DNA from: Porpolomopsis calyptriformis
Taxonomy: Eukaryota; Basidiomycota; Agaricomycetes; Agaricales; Hygrophoraceae
Reading direction: 5' to 3'
Assembly: GCA_951640195.1 (NCBI GenBank)
Contig: OX621171.1
Location: forward strand, 124,001 to 188,000
DNA: 64,000 nt
The notes below the pieces were generated by a model that saw nothing but the letters and a program-made list of their open reading frames with translations, was not told where the DNA came from and ran no database searches. The translations under genes and the position numbers were made by a program. This document shows positions 1 through 10,259 of the stretch, piece after piece; position 1 is the stretch's first letter; each line of letters opens with the position of its first letter.

Positions 1-184
1 ATTCTTCCCTTTCCTTGAACTTGTATTATACTGCCCTGTCTCCCCTGGATTCAGACGACGGTCTTGACCAATATCTCGCAATCAAACCACGAATGTTTAA
101 TCATGTTCAAGTCAGGATCTTTCATTCCCCAGTTCTCGTTGCCAACTTTCTTGCCTCTTCCATCTGCGTTTTCTACCGTTGCAG

Positions 185-729
185 TGTAGAAGGCGTGAGG
201 GATCTTGGGGGAGATTCCTCTCATTCGTCCAAGGGGTATCGGAACACGTAGGAACTGATTCAGTAATCAGATGATGGTGTTTAGGGGTTTCAAGCTTATC
301 AAGGCTTGATATATTTGGTAGGAAGGGAAGGTATGTATTGGGGAAGGTGTGTGTCTGTCTTCTTTAGTGATTATCTACTTGATATATATAGAGGAGGTGA
401 ATAAAGGAACTTCTTTGTAGGTATGTGTTCAAAGGATAGTTCCTTTGTAAGAATATGTGAGTGGAAATTAGGTAGATAGGTGAAAGGAAGATAGGAAAAG
501 GTAGATAAGATAAGGAAAACAAAGAAAAGAGACTTTCCGATCGGTTTGAGGTGTTTCCGATGGAGTTCGTGGTTTCGGAAGTCCTCTGGTTAGAGGCAGA
601 CGTTATCAGAATGTTTATCGGAAGGTCGGAGGGGTTGGGCTTTTGGGATATGTGTATACGGATTTGGTGAGGTTGAGCTCGTGTGTGATGGAGAGGTTTT
701 CCGTTTGTAGGGAGAGTGGATCTCCTACA
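185..729 (-). repeat. Gypsy-A 3' LTR (left copy)
   Basis: 545 bp, nearly identical to 8194-8738. As the element reads leftward, this is its 3' LTR. It carries a row of CGG or CGG-derived triplets at 576, 587, 597, 607, 619 and 627; three are decayed here (TGG, CAG, CAG). The element promoter would lie in the equivalent part of the other copy. Confidence 0.92.
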
Positions 730-866
730 TATCCAGGGTAGTTAGATACCAGCCGTCCCTGGTTGGTGTGAGAATAGAGTCGAGTCATGTGATTTTGTTG
801 ACTGCATTTTACGTGTGATTGTATGTGACATGTCACCATTTTCTCTCTTGAATAACAACCTCGACG

Positions 867-2192
867 ATGTCCAACAACAACGAACAGACAGACTTCAAGA
901 GTCTGGTCATCAAGCTTCAAGACGCGTCGGTCCTCCGTCCTGGGGGGCCAGAGAGCTCCGGGTACGACACCTGGGTGCTAGAGAATGCGGATCGCGCAGT
1001 AAGTTTTTTGCCTGGTATGTCTGATGCTGGGCTGATCAGTGTGTACAGACAAATTTTCTAGTGAGACTTCCGGAGATGATAGAGGGTGGGGAGGAGATTC
1101 CCTGAGTGGTGGAGGATCTCGCGGAGGAGATAAGTGAGGCGTACGAGAAGCACGGGGAGGAGTGGAAGGTGGAAAGGAAGGCAATGGAGGAGAAGGAGAG
1201 GGCGATAGAGGAAGAGGCGCGGGCCGAGGCAATCGCGGAGGAGAGGTGGGAGGCCGAGGAGGTAGCAGAGAAGACGATGGAAAAGACGGAGGAGGAGAGG
1301 AGGATCGAGGAGGAGGAGAAGGAGAAGCGGGAGCGGGTTGAGTGAGCGAGGGCCCGCTGGGAGAAGATGCTGGGGGCCGGATCGAAGGCATCGGAGGAGC
1401 CTTCGGTCATAACGACAGAGAGGGGAGGAACAGCGACGGAGACGTCGGAGCGGGTCAGGAACGGTGAGGATGAGGTCGGGGCGGGGGAGGAATCGTCGAA
1501 GAAAGGCGGACGGGTCAAATCCACCGTGCAGGTAAGTATGTTTTTATTTCCATAGTGTGTATGATCTAATATACATGTTTTAGTGTCATGAGCCGGCATG
1601 CGACTGCTGCGCCAAGCGGCTGGTCCCATGCATCAAATATCTGGGAGGTGGGGCGTGTGGTCCGTGTGCGCGGGACCACGCGTCGTGTTCGAAGTCCAGC
1701 AGGTCGAAGCGGAAGGCGAGCGTGGAGGTGAAGCTGAGGCAGAAGCAGCCTCCGAAGGCGGTTCTGAGGCCGGTAAGGCGAGTCCAAGGGTCCGGGGAGA
1801 CAAAGGGGAACGTGAGGGAGGTGATGGTGGTGGATTCGGAGGGTGAGGAGGACTGGAGCGAAGACGAGGGTGAGAGCGAGGAGGAGATGGACACCCGTGT
1901 CCGGAAGAGGGCACGGCAGGTGAGTGTGGACAGCGGGATGGTGCGGGAAGGGCACCGGAGGCTCTCGGAGCTTCGGGAGATTGGGGGAAAGATGGAGAAG
2001 GCGGTAGAGGATTGGGCAGTGGGGTTGGAGGAGAAGCGGAACGCGGTCCAGAAGGCCATTATGAGGGAAGCCGAGGCGTTGGAGGGTTGGAGGAGAGCGC
2101 AGGCCAAGATGGACAAGCAGACGGATGGATTGATGGTATGGATGGAAAAGGGGTCAGAAAAGAAGGGGAAGGGAAAGAAATGGGCTATGTAA
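867..2192 (+). pseudogene. Antisense accessory gene of Gypsy-A: coiled-coil Zn2Cys6-like protein
   Basis: A three-exon gene opposite to gag-pol. Exon 1 is 867-998 (ATG; begins MSNNNEQTDFKS), intron 999-1048 (GTAAGT...CAG), exon 2 1049-1531, intron 1532-1583 (GTAAGT...TAG), exon 3 1584-2192. Both introns are phase 0 and about 50 nt, and the joined frame gives about 407 codons. Exon 2 encodes a long Glu/Arg/Lys/Ala-rich coiled coil. Exon 3 opens with a cysteine cluster of spacing C-x2-C-x6-C-x8-C-x2-C-x6-C, which fits fungal Zn2Cys6 DNA-binding domains, followed by basic and acidic stretches and a second helical region. Two in-frame TGA codons (about 1103 and 1342) sit where Arg would suit the coiled coil. 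Genes of like design lie in Gypsy-C and Gypsy-E. DNA binding is inferred from the cysteine spacing only. Confidence 0.75.
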
Positions 2193-2292
2193 TAGTCCTG
2201 TTTAGAATAGAAGAATGGTGAAGAAGTTGGATGAAAATGAGCAAGAGGGTGAGTGCTAAGTGAGACTAAGTAAGGACAAGTCCCGGTATGTG

Positions 2293-5200
2293 TCAGTCAG
2301 TTTCCAAGGATGAATTGGAGTCATCCGAGACATGTCCATCTGGCAAGGAGTTATTCTGTGGGATGATCCGTGTGATCGGGAGTGATGCATGCGAGCGGGG
2401 GAAGTACGGCAGAATGCGGAAGGCAGCAATCGGGAGTTTGGAAACTGCTCCATCAAGTTCCGAAATGATGTAGGCGCCACGGGAGGTTCGTTTCATGATC
2501 AGCATTGGTCCTAGATATCGCGGCTTCGATTTCCGATTGAGTTCCAGTTCGGTTGAAGAGTTGCGGATGAGGACAAGAGCTCTGGGTTTAAAGTTGTAGT
2601 CCCAGATTTACTTTCCGTGGCGTTTCTCGAAATCCCGAATTGATTTAAATCGTGAATCCAGTAATCGTTGCTTGATCTGGGCTAGGTCTTCCTCTCATTT
2701 TTGAAGCTGACAGGCTCGGATAGCCAGTAGATCAGCTGGGGACATCGGGGCATCCATCGGGGGAACTAGGAAGGTAGCCTGGGTGAGATCGAAGGGAAAG
2801 AGAGGATTGGTTCCATAGACTATCTGGTAAGGAGAGAATCCAGTGGATCTTTGAATAGATATGCGTTCTGCCCATAGGACGGAATGATGAACGTTGTACC
2901 ACTTGGATTCGACACCATTGGCAGCTTTCATGAGCGCTTCCCGGACGGATCTATGAGGTCTCTCGATGAGTCCGTTGGCTCGGGAGTTGTATGGGGAGAT
3001 TCGGATGTGATTGATTCTGTATTGCGCGGCGAGGTATTCAAGTGCTTTGATGAATGGGGCTCCATTGTCCGTGATTATCTCTTCAAGAGTACCCCATCGA
3101 CATAGAAGTTCTTTGAAAATGAAGGATCCGATAGCCCTAGCTGATTCCGTTCTCAGCGGGCGCCATTCCGGATAAGCGGAGAGGGAACAGCGGGCATGCA
3201 GAAGGAGTTTATAGCCGTTGGACTTGGGTAGGAACATGGTGTCGATGTGGGCGCGTCGGAATAGGTGAGCAGGTGTGGGAACCATCGGAGGGATGAAGAT
3301 CCATTTGGTTTGGCGGATCTGACATTGATGACAAGTTCGGATGAACCATCGGATGTCGTGATCAATGTAGGGCCACCAGAAGCAGTCAAGTAATCGGTTT
3401 CGGGTGATAAAGGGGCCTTTATGGCCTAGTCTGTCATGAGCCTGCTGGATGATATCCAGTCTGTGAGGTTCCGGGATGGTGAGCTGGTGTCTTCCGTTGG
3501 GTCATTTGCGCTAGAGATGGTTGTTGAATACAAAGAAGTCGGAGGCGGTGCGTAGGAGTTGTTTATATTGTTCGTCCGAGGTGTTGGGTGGGCGTCTTCA
3601 GGTGATAAGAAAGTCGTGAATGGTCTGAAGGTATGCATCTCGCGAAAGGGCTTTTTCCGATTGAGGAAGGGGTAGTGGGCTGTCTGTAGCAGTGAGGACA
3701 GAGAAGGTGGGAGGTTCCGAGAGGTTGTTTAGTGAAGATAGGTAAGGTGATGCAATGTGTGAACGGTTCAGGACGATTTTGAGTCGATTCCAGTTGATGA
3801 GCTCTACCACAAAGGCGTAGGATCGGTCGATCCATTCCTCATGATCATCGTCGGAGGGATCGTCTTCGGGAGTGGGAGGTCTTTGGGACAGTCCGTCAGG
3901 ACCAGAGTGCAAATGGGCAGGAATGTGGACAAGGTCGAAGTCGAATAGGAGGATTCCGGCTATCCATCGGTTGACGGCTGCATTGGGCTGAATGTCCGGA
4001 TTGTTGAGCATGCCTTTAATGTATTTGGCATTGACTTCTACTGTGAATTTCGGAAGACCAATGAGCCATATTCGATATGCCCGGAGGGCACGGAATAGTC
4101 CGTATAGTTCGAGCTTGGCTTGTGAGTATTGGGACTCACGTTTATTCCAGGTAATTGATCCGAATCGGGATGGGTAGCGCTTGCTATCTTCTCCTTGTTG
4201 TTGCAATATGAATCCGGCGGCATACACAGATGAGTCGACGGCTAGAATGACGGGTCATCCGGAGTGGTAATCGATAGGTTTGAGAGCGGGGGAGTTGATG
4301 ATGGCGTTTTTAAGGGTTTCCATGGATTGGATTTCTTCTTCTTCGAAGCGGAAGGGGATGTCCTTTTTGGTGAGATTTACAAGGGGTCGGGCGTGATGCG
4401 CGAAGTCTTTGATGAAGATTCGGAGGACTCCGCAGGTCCCTAAGAAAGATCGGATGTGGGTAAGCTCTTGGCAGATGGGCCAGTCTCGGATCTTCTGTAC
4501 TCGGGATTCGTCCGGAATTCTTCCTTCATAACAGCATATGTGTCCGACGACTACGACAGCGGGGGCACATACTGTGGTCTTCTTTCCATTGAAGGTTCCA
4601 CCGAGGATTTTCATCTGGTGAAGGACTCAGTTGAGGTTGTTGAGATGTTCCCATACGAACCTTCAGATGTGTGGGTTTTGTGGAATAGTCTCGAAGAGTC
4701 CTTCCGGGAGTTCGTAACGGGTTTCCAGGCCTTTAACAGGTACGTCATCTATGAAGGGGCTTGCAACATGAGGGATTTCTGCTTGGAGGATGTGGGTGAC
4801 ATCTCCGTGCATAATTTGTGTTGAGTTGGTATATCCCATAGGGATAGAGGTTAGATGTTTGGCTCCGAGTGGTGTTTGGAAGGTGGTGAGGTCTCGGGAT
4901 CGGAGGTCGAGGTCGCATTGGTCAAAGGATATGAATAGGTCAAGGGACCTGTAGCAGGCTCTTCTGGCGAAGGATTCTGCGAATTGTTCTGTGAGCGGAG
5001 GAACTGCGGAGTTGCGGATTGAGACTTTGTTAAGGGGCTTGAGATCGTGGACAAGTCGGAGAGATTTCCCATCTTTCTTGAGCACGCAGAACCATCGGGA
5101 GCGATAGGATGAGTTAGACTCTTCGTACACGCCAGCGGAAATCTTTTCGCGGATGACTTTAAGGACCGCGTCAAAGATTCCGGGTGGGATTGGAATGTTT

Positions 5201-5976
5201 TTAAGAACCCAAGGGACATGTTCTATAGTGGGGAGGAGGATTGGGTCGAAGAACTCTTCTAGAAAATGACCTTTCTCAGTCTCCTCCCAGGCGAATGCTT
5301 GTTCCTGGGTTTTGATTACGTGGTGTGCAAGGGTTTCTTCTTCGGGCCATAGGAATCCGTCAGGATTGATGTTGTGTTTATCTTTCCGTTCTTGGGTGTA
5401 GACGGAGCCTGGTGTAAATGGCGGTGGATGGAAGGGAAGTGTCGGAAGGTTAGCCAATGGATCGGGGTGTTGACGTCGGATGATGCGGAATTCTTCAGGT
5501 AGCGTTCCCTTGATAGGCAGGACACGGTCCGCTACTTTCTTATATTTCTTTCCAGCGTATGTGGCATGGGTGTAATCATATTCATTGATATCTGCGACAT
5601 AATCAGCTAAGGAAGATTCATGTACTGATACGGGAGTGAGAAGGGAGTCTGGGATGTCGGAGAGAGGGATGTCGAAGGTTGCTGCCTGTCCGCAGGGGTG
5701 ATCATCGTTTAGGTCGTCCTGAGATCGTTCCGATATGCGGGAGCGGATGATGTTGTTCGGGGGAGTCGGGGAAACAGAGGTCGTGTGTGGGGAAACAGAT
5801 ACGTTGTTGGGTGTGGAGGGCGTCGGTGGAATCAAAGTTTGGTAAGAGATGGGACCCGAGAGTACAGATGGAGAAGGTGTGGGAACTGGAACAGGGTTTT
5901 GGGTATAATCCATACTCTCAACATTTAAAAACCCGTGGGGATGAGTTTCTTGTTGGGCTTCCAGGCTCGTGGTCAT
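2293..5976 (-). pseudogene. pol: Gypsy-A pol (RT, RNase H, integrase), broken by stops
   Basis: One continuous minus-strand frame from the ATG at 5976. An N-terminal linker is followed by reverse transcriptase (residues about 150-430) with FIDD at the YxDD site, then RNase H, an integrase H2C2 zinc-binding segment and the DDE core (HIDTMF, ITDNGAP, ANGLIERPH). In-frame stops occur at 4663-4665, 4627-4629, 4255-4257, 3598-3600 and further along. The RNase H motif expected to read EVDAKYIKGM reads EVNAKYIKGM, a catalytic Asp to Asn change; the copy in Gypsy-C keeps Asp. The start codon overlaps the gag-pro stop as ATGA. No chromodomain follows the integrase. Present function is very unlikely. 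Confidence 0.88.
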
Positions 5977-7895
5977 GTAGATACTTTAATCCTCTTTCCG
6001 GTGTTCGGATCCATGATGTTGATATGTTGTGAGCCGTCCGGATCGATCTTGCTATCTAGGTTCATGAGGAGATAGAAAGGCTGTCCGAGAATCATGTCGC
6101 AAGGTAGTTTTTCTGCTACCTGCACCTGCATGTAGAAGGTACAGGGTCCGATGACAACCGGGAGGTTTTTAAGAACTCCTAGGGTGGGGGCGACGGTGGA
6201 GTGTGATGACTCCATGTGCATGATAAGATCGGATTGGATCGGGATACCAAGTCGTTCCCAGACATCTTTCCGAATGACAGTTATCGCGCTTCCGGTGTTG
6301 AGGAGTGCTTCCTCTTTCTGTCTTCCGTCTAGGAGGACGTCGATTACTCGGATGGCGGAAGCGTTGTTGGCTACAATAGTGTCTTTGTCGGGTGAGTTTG
6401 GCGTGGTATAGAAGCTAGAAACAGGGTCGTCTGAGTCATCCGATAGGTTGACGGGGATACGTTTGCTGGTGGTGTGATCTTTGATCCTTTTCCGGACATC
6501 CGAATGTGATGCCAGGAGGTGTCCGACCGTGGTGGTGACAGTGGCTCCAAGGACATTGTTGTAAAGTTGGTCCGTCAGGACTGGATCTTCGGCAGGAGAG
6601 TAGAACCGGAATTGGGGTTCTTTGGGTTGTGGGGTTGGAACGGATTTGATCAGGTTGTGTATGTTAGAAGGCGGGATTTCGATGATGGGTTTTGATGTTG
6701 GTCCAGGTTTGGGAGGAGGGGTTTTCCGGTTCTTGTTTCGTTCTGCCTTTTTGGCGATCTCGTTTCCAAGTATAGTATGGAGGACCGTGAGTGTGTTGTC
6801 GTCTTCAGATGAAGACAGGATATCTTCCGGGAAGAAGGGGAGTGGGGAGGTGGTTGTATCATATGTAGAATGTGGATCTGAGGGGGGAATCATCTCAATG
6901 ATGGCAGCAGTGACGACGGGGGCTGGTGAGGCGAGGTTTCCGGGATTGGCACCATGCCAATTGTTGAATTTCTCTGAGAGGGTGTTGCCAGTGATGTCCC
7001 GAGGGAGGTAGTTGCCGTTTGGGAGAACCATTTGTCTTCGATCATTCCGGATGCACTTCCCAGCTCTTATAAACTCTTCAGCTATAACACATGTCTGGAT
7101 CCAACAATTTGGAGATCTGCAAAAGATGCACGGGTTAGTCTGCTGTTGGGGGCGGGTTTCCGTCAGAGTCGGGTAATTCCGGGGTCGATCGGTTTGGTTT
7201 TTCATCATGGTGGTCATGAGATTTGCCATGGTGATGGTATCACTTGACTCTGTTTTGGGGGTTGTGCGGGATGTGGTGGGGGTGATGGGTGGCAGTGAAG
7301 TGATTGGGGAAGTGGAACAAAGGAGGAACTGGGCGGCATTGTTGATGTCTTTCATGGGATATGGCTCGTCGGGGTGATGATTCGGCATGGTGATGGATAG
7401 TCTGTGTTCGATCCGGCGCAGGGTAGATATTCCGAAGCCTTGGGCAAATAATCTGTCGACGGTCCATTGATCGATCCGGTTGGTCCGTAAAAGGTGGGAT
7501 GAGATCCGGGTGAACTCTCGGAAGTACTCTCCTAGATCGCCTCGGGTGTACACCCCTTTGGAGGTGGTTTCCTGAGTGAATCGTTCGAGGTCCGCAACAT
7601 TGTGCAGGGTGTCATTGGTGTTGGAACTGGGGTAGAGTGTTCAGATGTCGTCTCTGAAGGAGTTCCATGTCCAGGGGTTAGTTACTCCAGGGCAAAGCGT
7701 TTCCCAAAGGAGAGCAACGTCGTTGTCTAGGAAATACAGAGTGTGAGTGATTCGTTCTTCATCAGTAGGGTTCATCCCGAGGGTTGTGTACATCATGTCG
7801 ATGTCGGAGAAGTATCAGTTGAGGTGTGTGGGGTTTCCGTTGAAGACGGGGGCACCGGAAGAGTGTCGGAAAGGTATTCGAGCTGGGTTGGCCAT
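5973..7895 (-). pseudogene. gag: Gypsy-A gag-protease, broken by stops
   Basis: The frame runs from ATG 7895 (MANPARIPFRHSSG) to TGA 5973-5975, with TGA stops at 7815-7817 and 7641-7643; the frame is also open upstream towards the primer-binding site. The gag part has a zinc-knuckle-like C-x2-C-x4-C-x4-C (CIFCRSPNCWIQTC), where the usual His is Cys. The C-terminal quarter is a retroviral-type aspartic protease, but the active-site triad reads NTG (LLNTGSAITV) instead of D-T/S-G. The GAC to AAC change sits in a CpG context. The last base pair of the stop overlaps the pol start, so pol may be made by termination-reinitiation. Confidence 0.85.
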
Positions 7896-8171
7896 GGCGG
7901 GGAAAGATGTTGAGGGAGTGGGAATAGGTATGGTGTTGGGGAGTGTGGTGAGGGGTGTTTTGCTTGCAGGTGGAAGGTCTACGTTTCCTTCTGAAGGGGT
8001 GTTGAGAAGGGAAGCTGAGGTTGAGGGGTTGATAAGGGCTTCGATAATGAGCTCGTCCGAGGAGTCGGAGGTGGGTGTAGATGTTGGGAGGATGGGTAAG
8101 GATTGTGAAGAGCGGTTGAGGCGTGCGGAGCGGCGGAGTGGTAGAATACTGAAAAGCGGACGTGTTAGAAC

Positions 8172-8189
8172 CCCTCGCGGTGGGCTCCA
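8172..8189 (-). promoter_or_regulatory. Gypsy-A primer-binding site (tRNA type)
   Basis: On the minus strand, four bases after the 5' LTR end, the sequence reads TGGAGCCCACCGCGAGG. The plus strand thus looks like a tRNA acceptor end ending GGGCTCCA. This is the normal form of a tRNA-primed LTR element. The particular tRNA was not identified. Confidence 0.6.
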
Positions 8190-8193
8190 ATTA

Positions 8194-8738
8194 TGTAGAA
8201 GGCGTGAGGGATCTTGGGGGAGATTCCTCTCGTTCGTCCAAGGGGTATTGGAACACGTAGGAACTTATTCAGTAATCAGATGATGGGGTTTAGGGGTTTC
8301 AAGCTTATCAAGGCTTGATATATTTGGTAGGAAGGGAAGGTATGTATTGGGGAAGGTGTGTGTCTGTCTTCTTTAGTGATTATCTACTTGATATATATAG
8401 AGGAGGTGAATAAAGGAACTTCTTTGTAGGTATGTGTTCAAAGGATAGTTCCTTTGTAAGAATATGTGAGTGGAAATTAGGTAGATAGGTGAAAGGAAGA
8501 TAGGAAAAAGTAGATAAGATAAGGAAAACAAAGAAAAGAGACTTTCCGATCGGTTTGAGGTGTTTCCGAAGGAGTTTGTGGTTTCGGAAGTCCTCCGGTT
8601 AGAGGCGGACAGTATTGGAACGTTTATCGGAAGGTCGGAGGGGTCGAGCTTTTGGGATATGTGTATACAGATTTGGTGAGGTTGAGCTCGTGTGTGATGG
8701 AGAGGTTTGCCGTTCGTAGGGAGAGTGGATCTCCTACA
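8194..8738 (-). repeat. Gypsy-A 5' LTR (right copy)
   Basis: 545 bp, TGTA...TACA, pairing with 185-729. CGG triplets occur at 8585, 8596, 8606, 8628 and 8636, with TGG at 8616, so the array has a period near 10 bp. A T/A-rich stretch with TATATATA lies near 8392-8399. Confidence 0.92.
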
Positions 8739-8781
8739 GCGGATCCTCCAGTCACATTCAAGAGATCCATGTCCGAGATAA

Positions 8782-10149
8782 TCTGTCACCACACCTCCCT
8801 GTGCAGGTTCCCACCGACCAAGCTTCGGCCTCACAGACGACGAACTAGAGTTCCAGGACGCCGTCGACACTACTGAGATATTCTCACCCCTATCATCTCA
8901 GATTCTCGACCCCTCAACTCCTTCCGTCTACTCCATTCTTGGACCCACCACTCTCCCTGCTCCTTCTCCATGACCCACAGAAACTCCCCCACCTTTTGTG
9001 TTTGGACGTCCTCGTTTCCTTCAGACACCACCTCAACCTCTGTCTCGCTCGTCTTCTTCTCCTTCTCCCTCGAAGGCGACCACCTCTGCTACCCCGCAAT
9101 GACCACTTCCGGAAACCCCCTGGAAACCGAAAGACTCTCCTCCACTGAGAAGGTCTCCCTCCCCCAAACAGAATCCTTCCCCTCATTTCTCTCTAGCTCC
9201 TTCCCCTTCTTCGTCTCCCCCACCGCCTTCGAATCCGAACCCACTTCCCCCCACGCAACCAACAGCTCCCATGGCCTCCATATTGAAAACCATCAAGCTC
9301 GCTCAACCAGACGTCTTCAATGGTGATAAAAAACTTTACAAGAATTAGTTCCACCAAGTTATCATCTTCCTTCGCGGCAGCGAAGTCACCGACCCTGAGA
9401 AGATGATACTGGTAACCTTGTCATATATGAAAGAAGGCATTGCCGCCGAATGGGCTCAACAGTACGTGGATGCCTTCTTTGGTCGAACAGACCCCGTTAC
9501 TGGTAACCTCCTCCCCCTTGCCCTCTGGAAGGATTTCGTGGACGTCTTGGATGTTGTCTTCACCAACCATGCCACGGAGCAACGTGCCTGTGAAGAAGTG
9601 GAACATTTCTCACAAGGACGCTTAGGTATCGTGGATTGGTTTGTCAAGTTGGAACTCTTGTTCCGCCAAGCTGGCCTCGTCGGCCAGGATAAAGAATGCA
9701 TCCAGATCCTCGAAAAGAATGCTAACCAGAGCATCATTCGTCAAATGTATATGTCGCCTCCACTCCCCACCACCTACCCCAGATACCACGACAAGGTCAT
9801 GGCCATCGGCCAATTGTTGGAACGTTTCCACGATCAGGAACGTCGTCAATGCCCATCGGCCCCCCCTTCTTGCCCAGCCTTCCGCCCCTCTGCCCCATGC
9901 TTCCATCCCCCACCTCCCCAGGACAAGCAAGTGCCATCTGGCACCATCCATGGAGGACAGGGCCTACCCATGGACCTGAGCAAGACGCGCCAGACTAACA
10001 GGTGTTACAACTGTGGACAAGTAGGCCATTTCCGTCGGGAATGCCCACAGGAGCTCAAGAAGGTTAACATTCGTGCACTCCAACATGAACTAACCATCAA
10101 CGAGATCTCCGAGTTGATGAACTTCCTTTCCATAGAGGAACACAACTGA
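8782..10149 (+). pseudogene. gag: Gypsy-B gag
   Basis: The frame is open from 8782 and has an internal ATG at 9271 (MASILKTIKL). The N-terminal part is Pro/Ser-rich; the retrotransposon gag (capsid-like) region follows (about 9290-9850), then a CCHC zinc knuckle CYNCGQVGHFRREC (about 10012-10053). In-frame stops occur near 9346 and in the N-terminal part. The true start is unclear because the leader is disturbed by Gypsy-A. Protease and pol are one frame back (-1) downstream. Confidence 0.8.
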
Positions 10150-10259
10150 CCCAAGCCCACTCCCGACAACGATGAACAGGATTTTGGCGACGGTCGATAG
10201 AGATGCGCTCACTCTATTCGATGGAATCATGCCTACTCTAGCATTGTGAACAGACAGTA

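Larger units (their letters stand above)
185..8738 (-). mobile_element. Gypsy-A: LTR retrotransposon with antisense accessory gene
   Basis: Two 545-bp direct repeats (185-729 and 8194-8738) with TGTA...TACA ends bound an internal region coding on the minus strand for gag-protease and then RT, RNase H and integrase. The order and the integrase downstream of RNase H mark it as Ty3/Gypsy. No chromodomain is visible. Between the pol end (2293) and the 3' LTR (729) lies an oppositely oriented spliced gene (867-2192). Flanks are GCAG on the left and GCGG on the right, a possible 4-bp target duplication with one CpG-type change; this is not conclusive. Gag and pol carry several in-frame stops, so the copy is defective. 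Confidence 0.92.

Noticed and set aside
1..184. A gene or LTR end left of Gypsy-A
   Set aside because: No match to the Gypsy-B LTR or to any recognised protein; too short to assign.
978..1955. Long Pro/Ser-rich minus-strand frames
   Set aside because: They are reverse shadows of the Glu/Arg-rich coiled-coil exons of the antisense accessory gene.
8161..8193. A tRNA gene on the plus strand next to the Gypsy-A LTR
   Set aside because: Only the 3' part (ending GGGCTCCA) is present, with no D-arm or anticodon arm. It is the complement of the primer-binding site.
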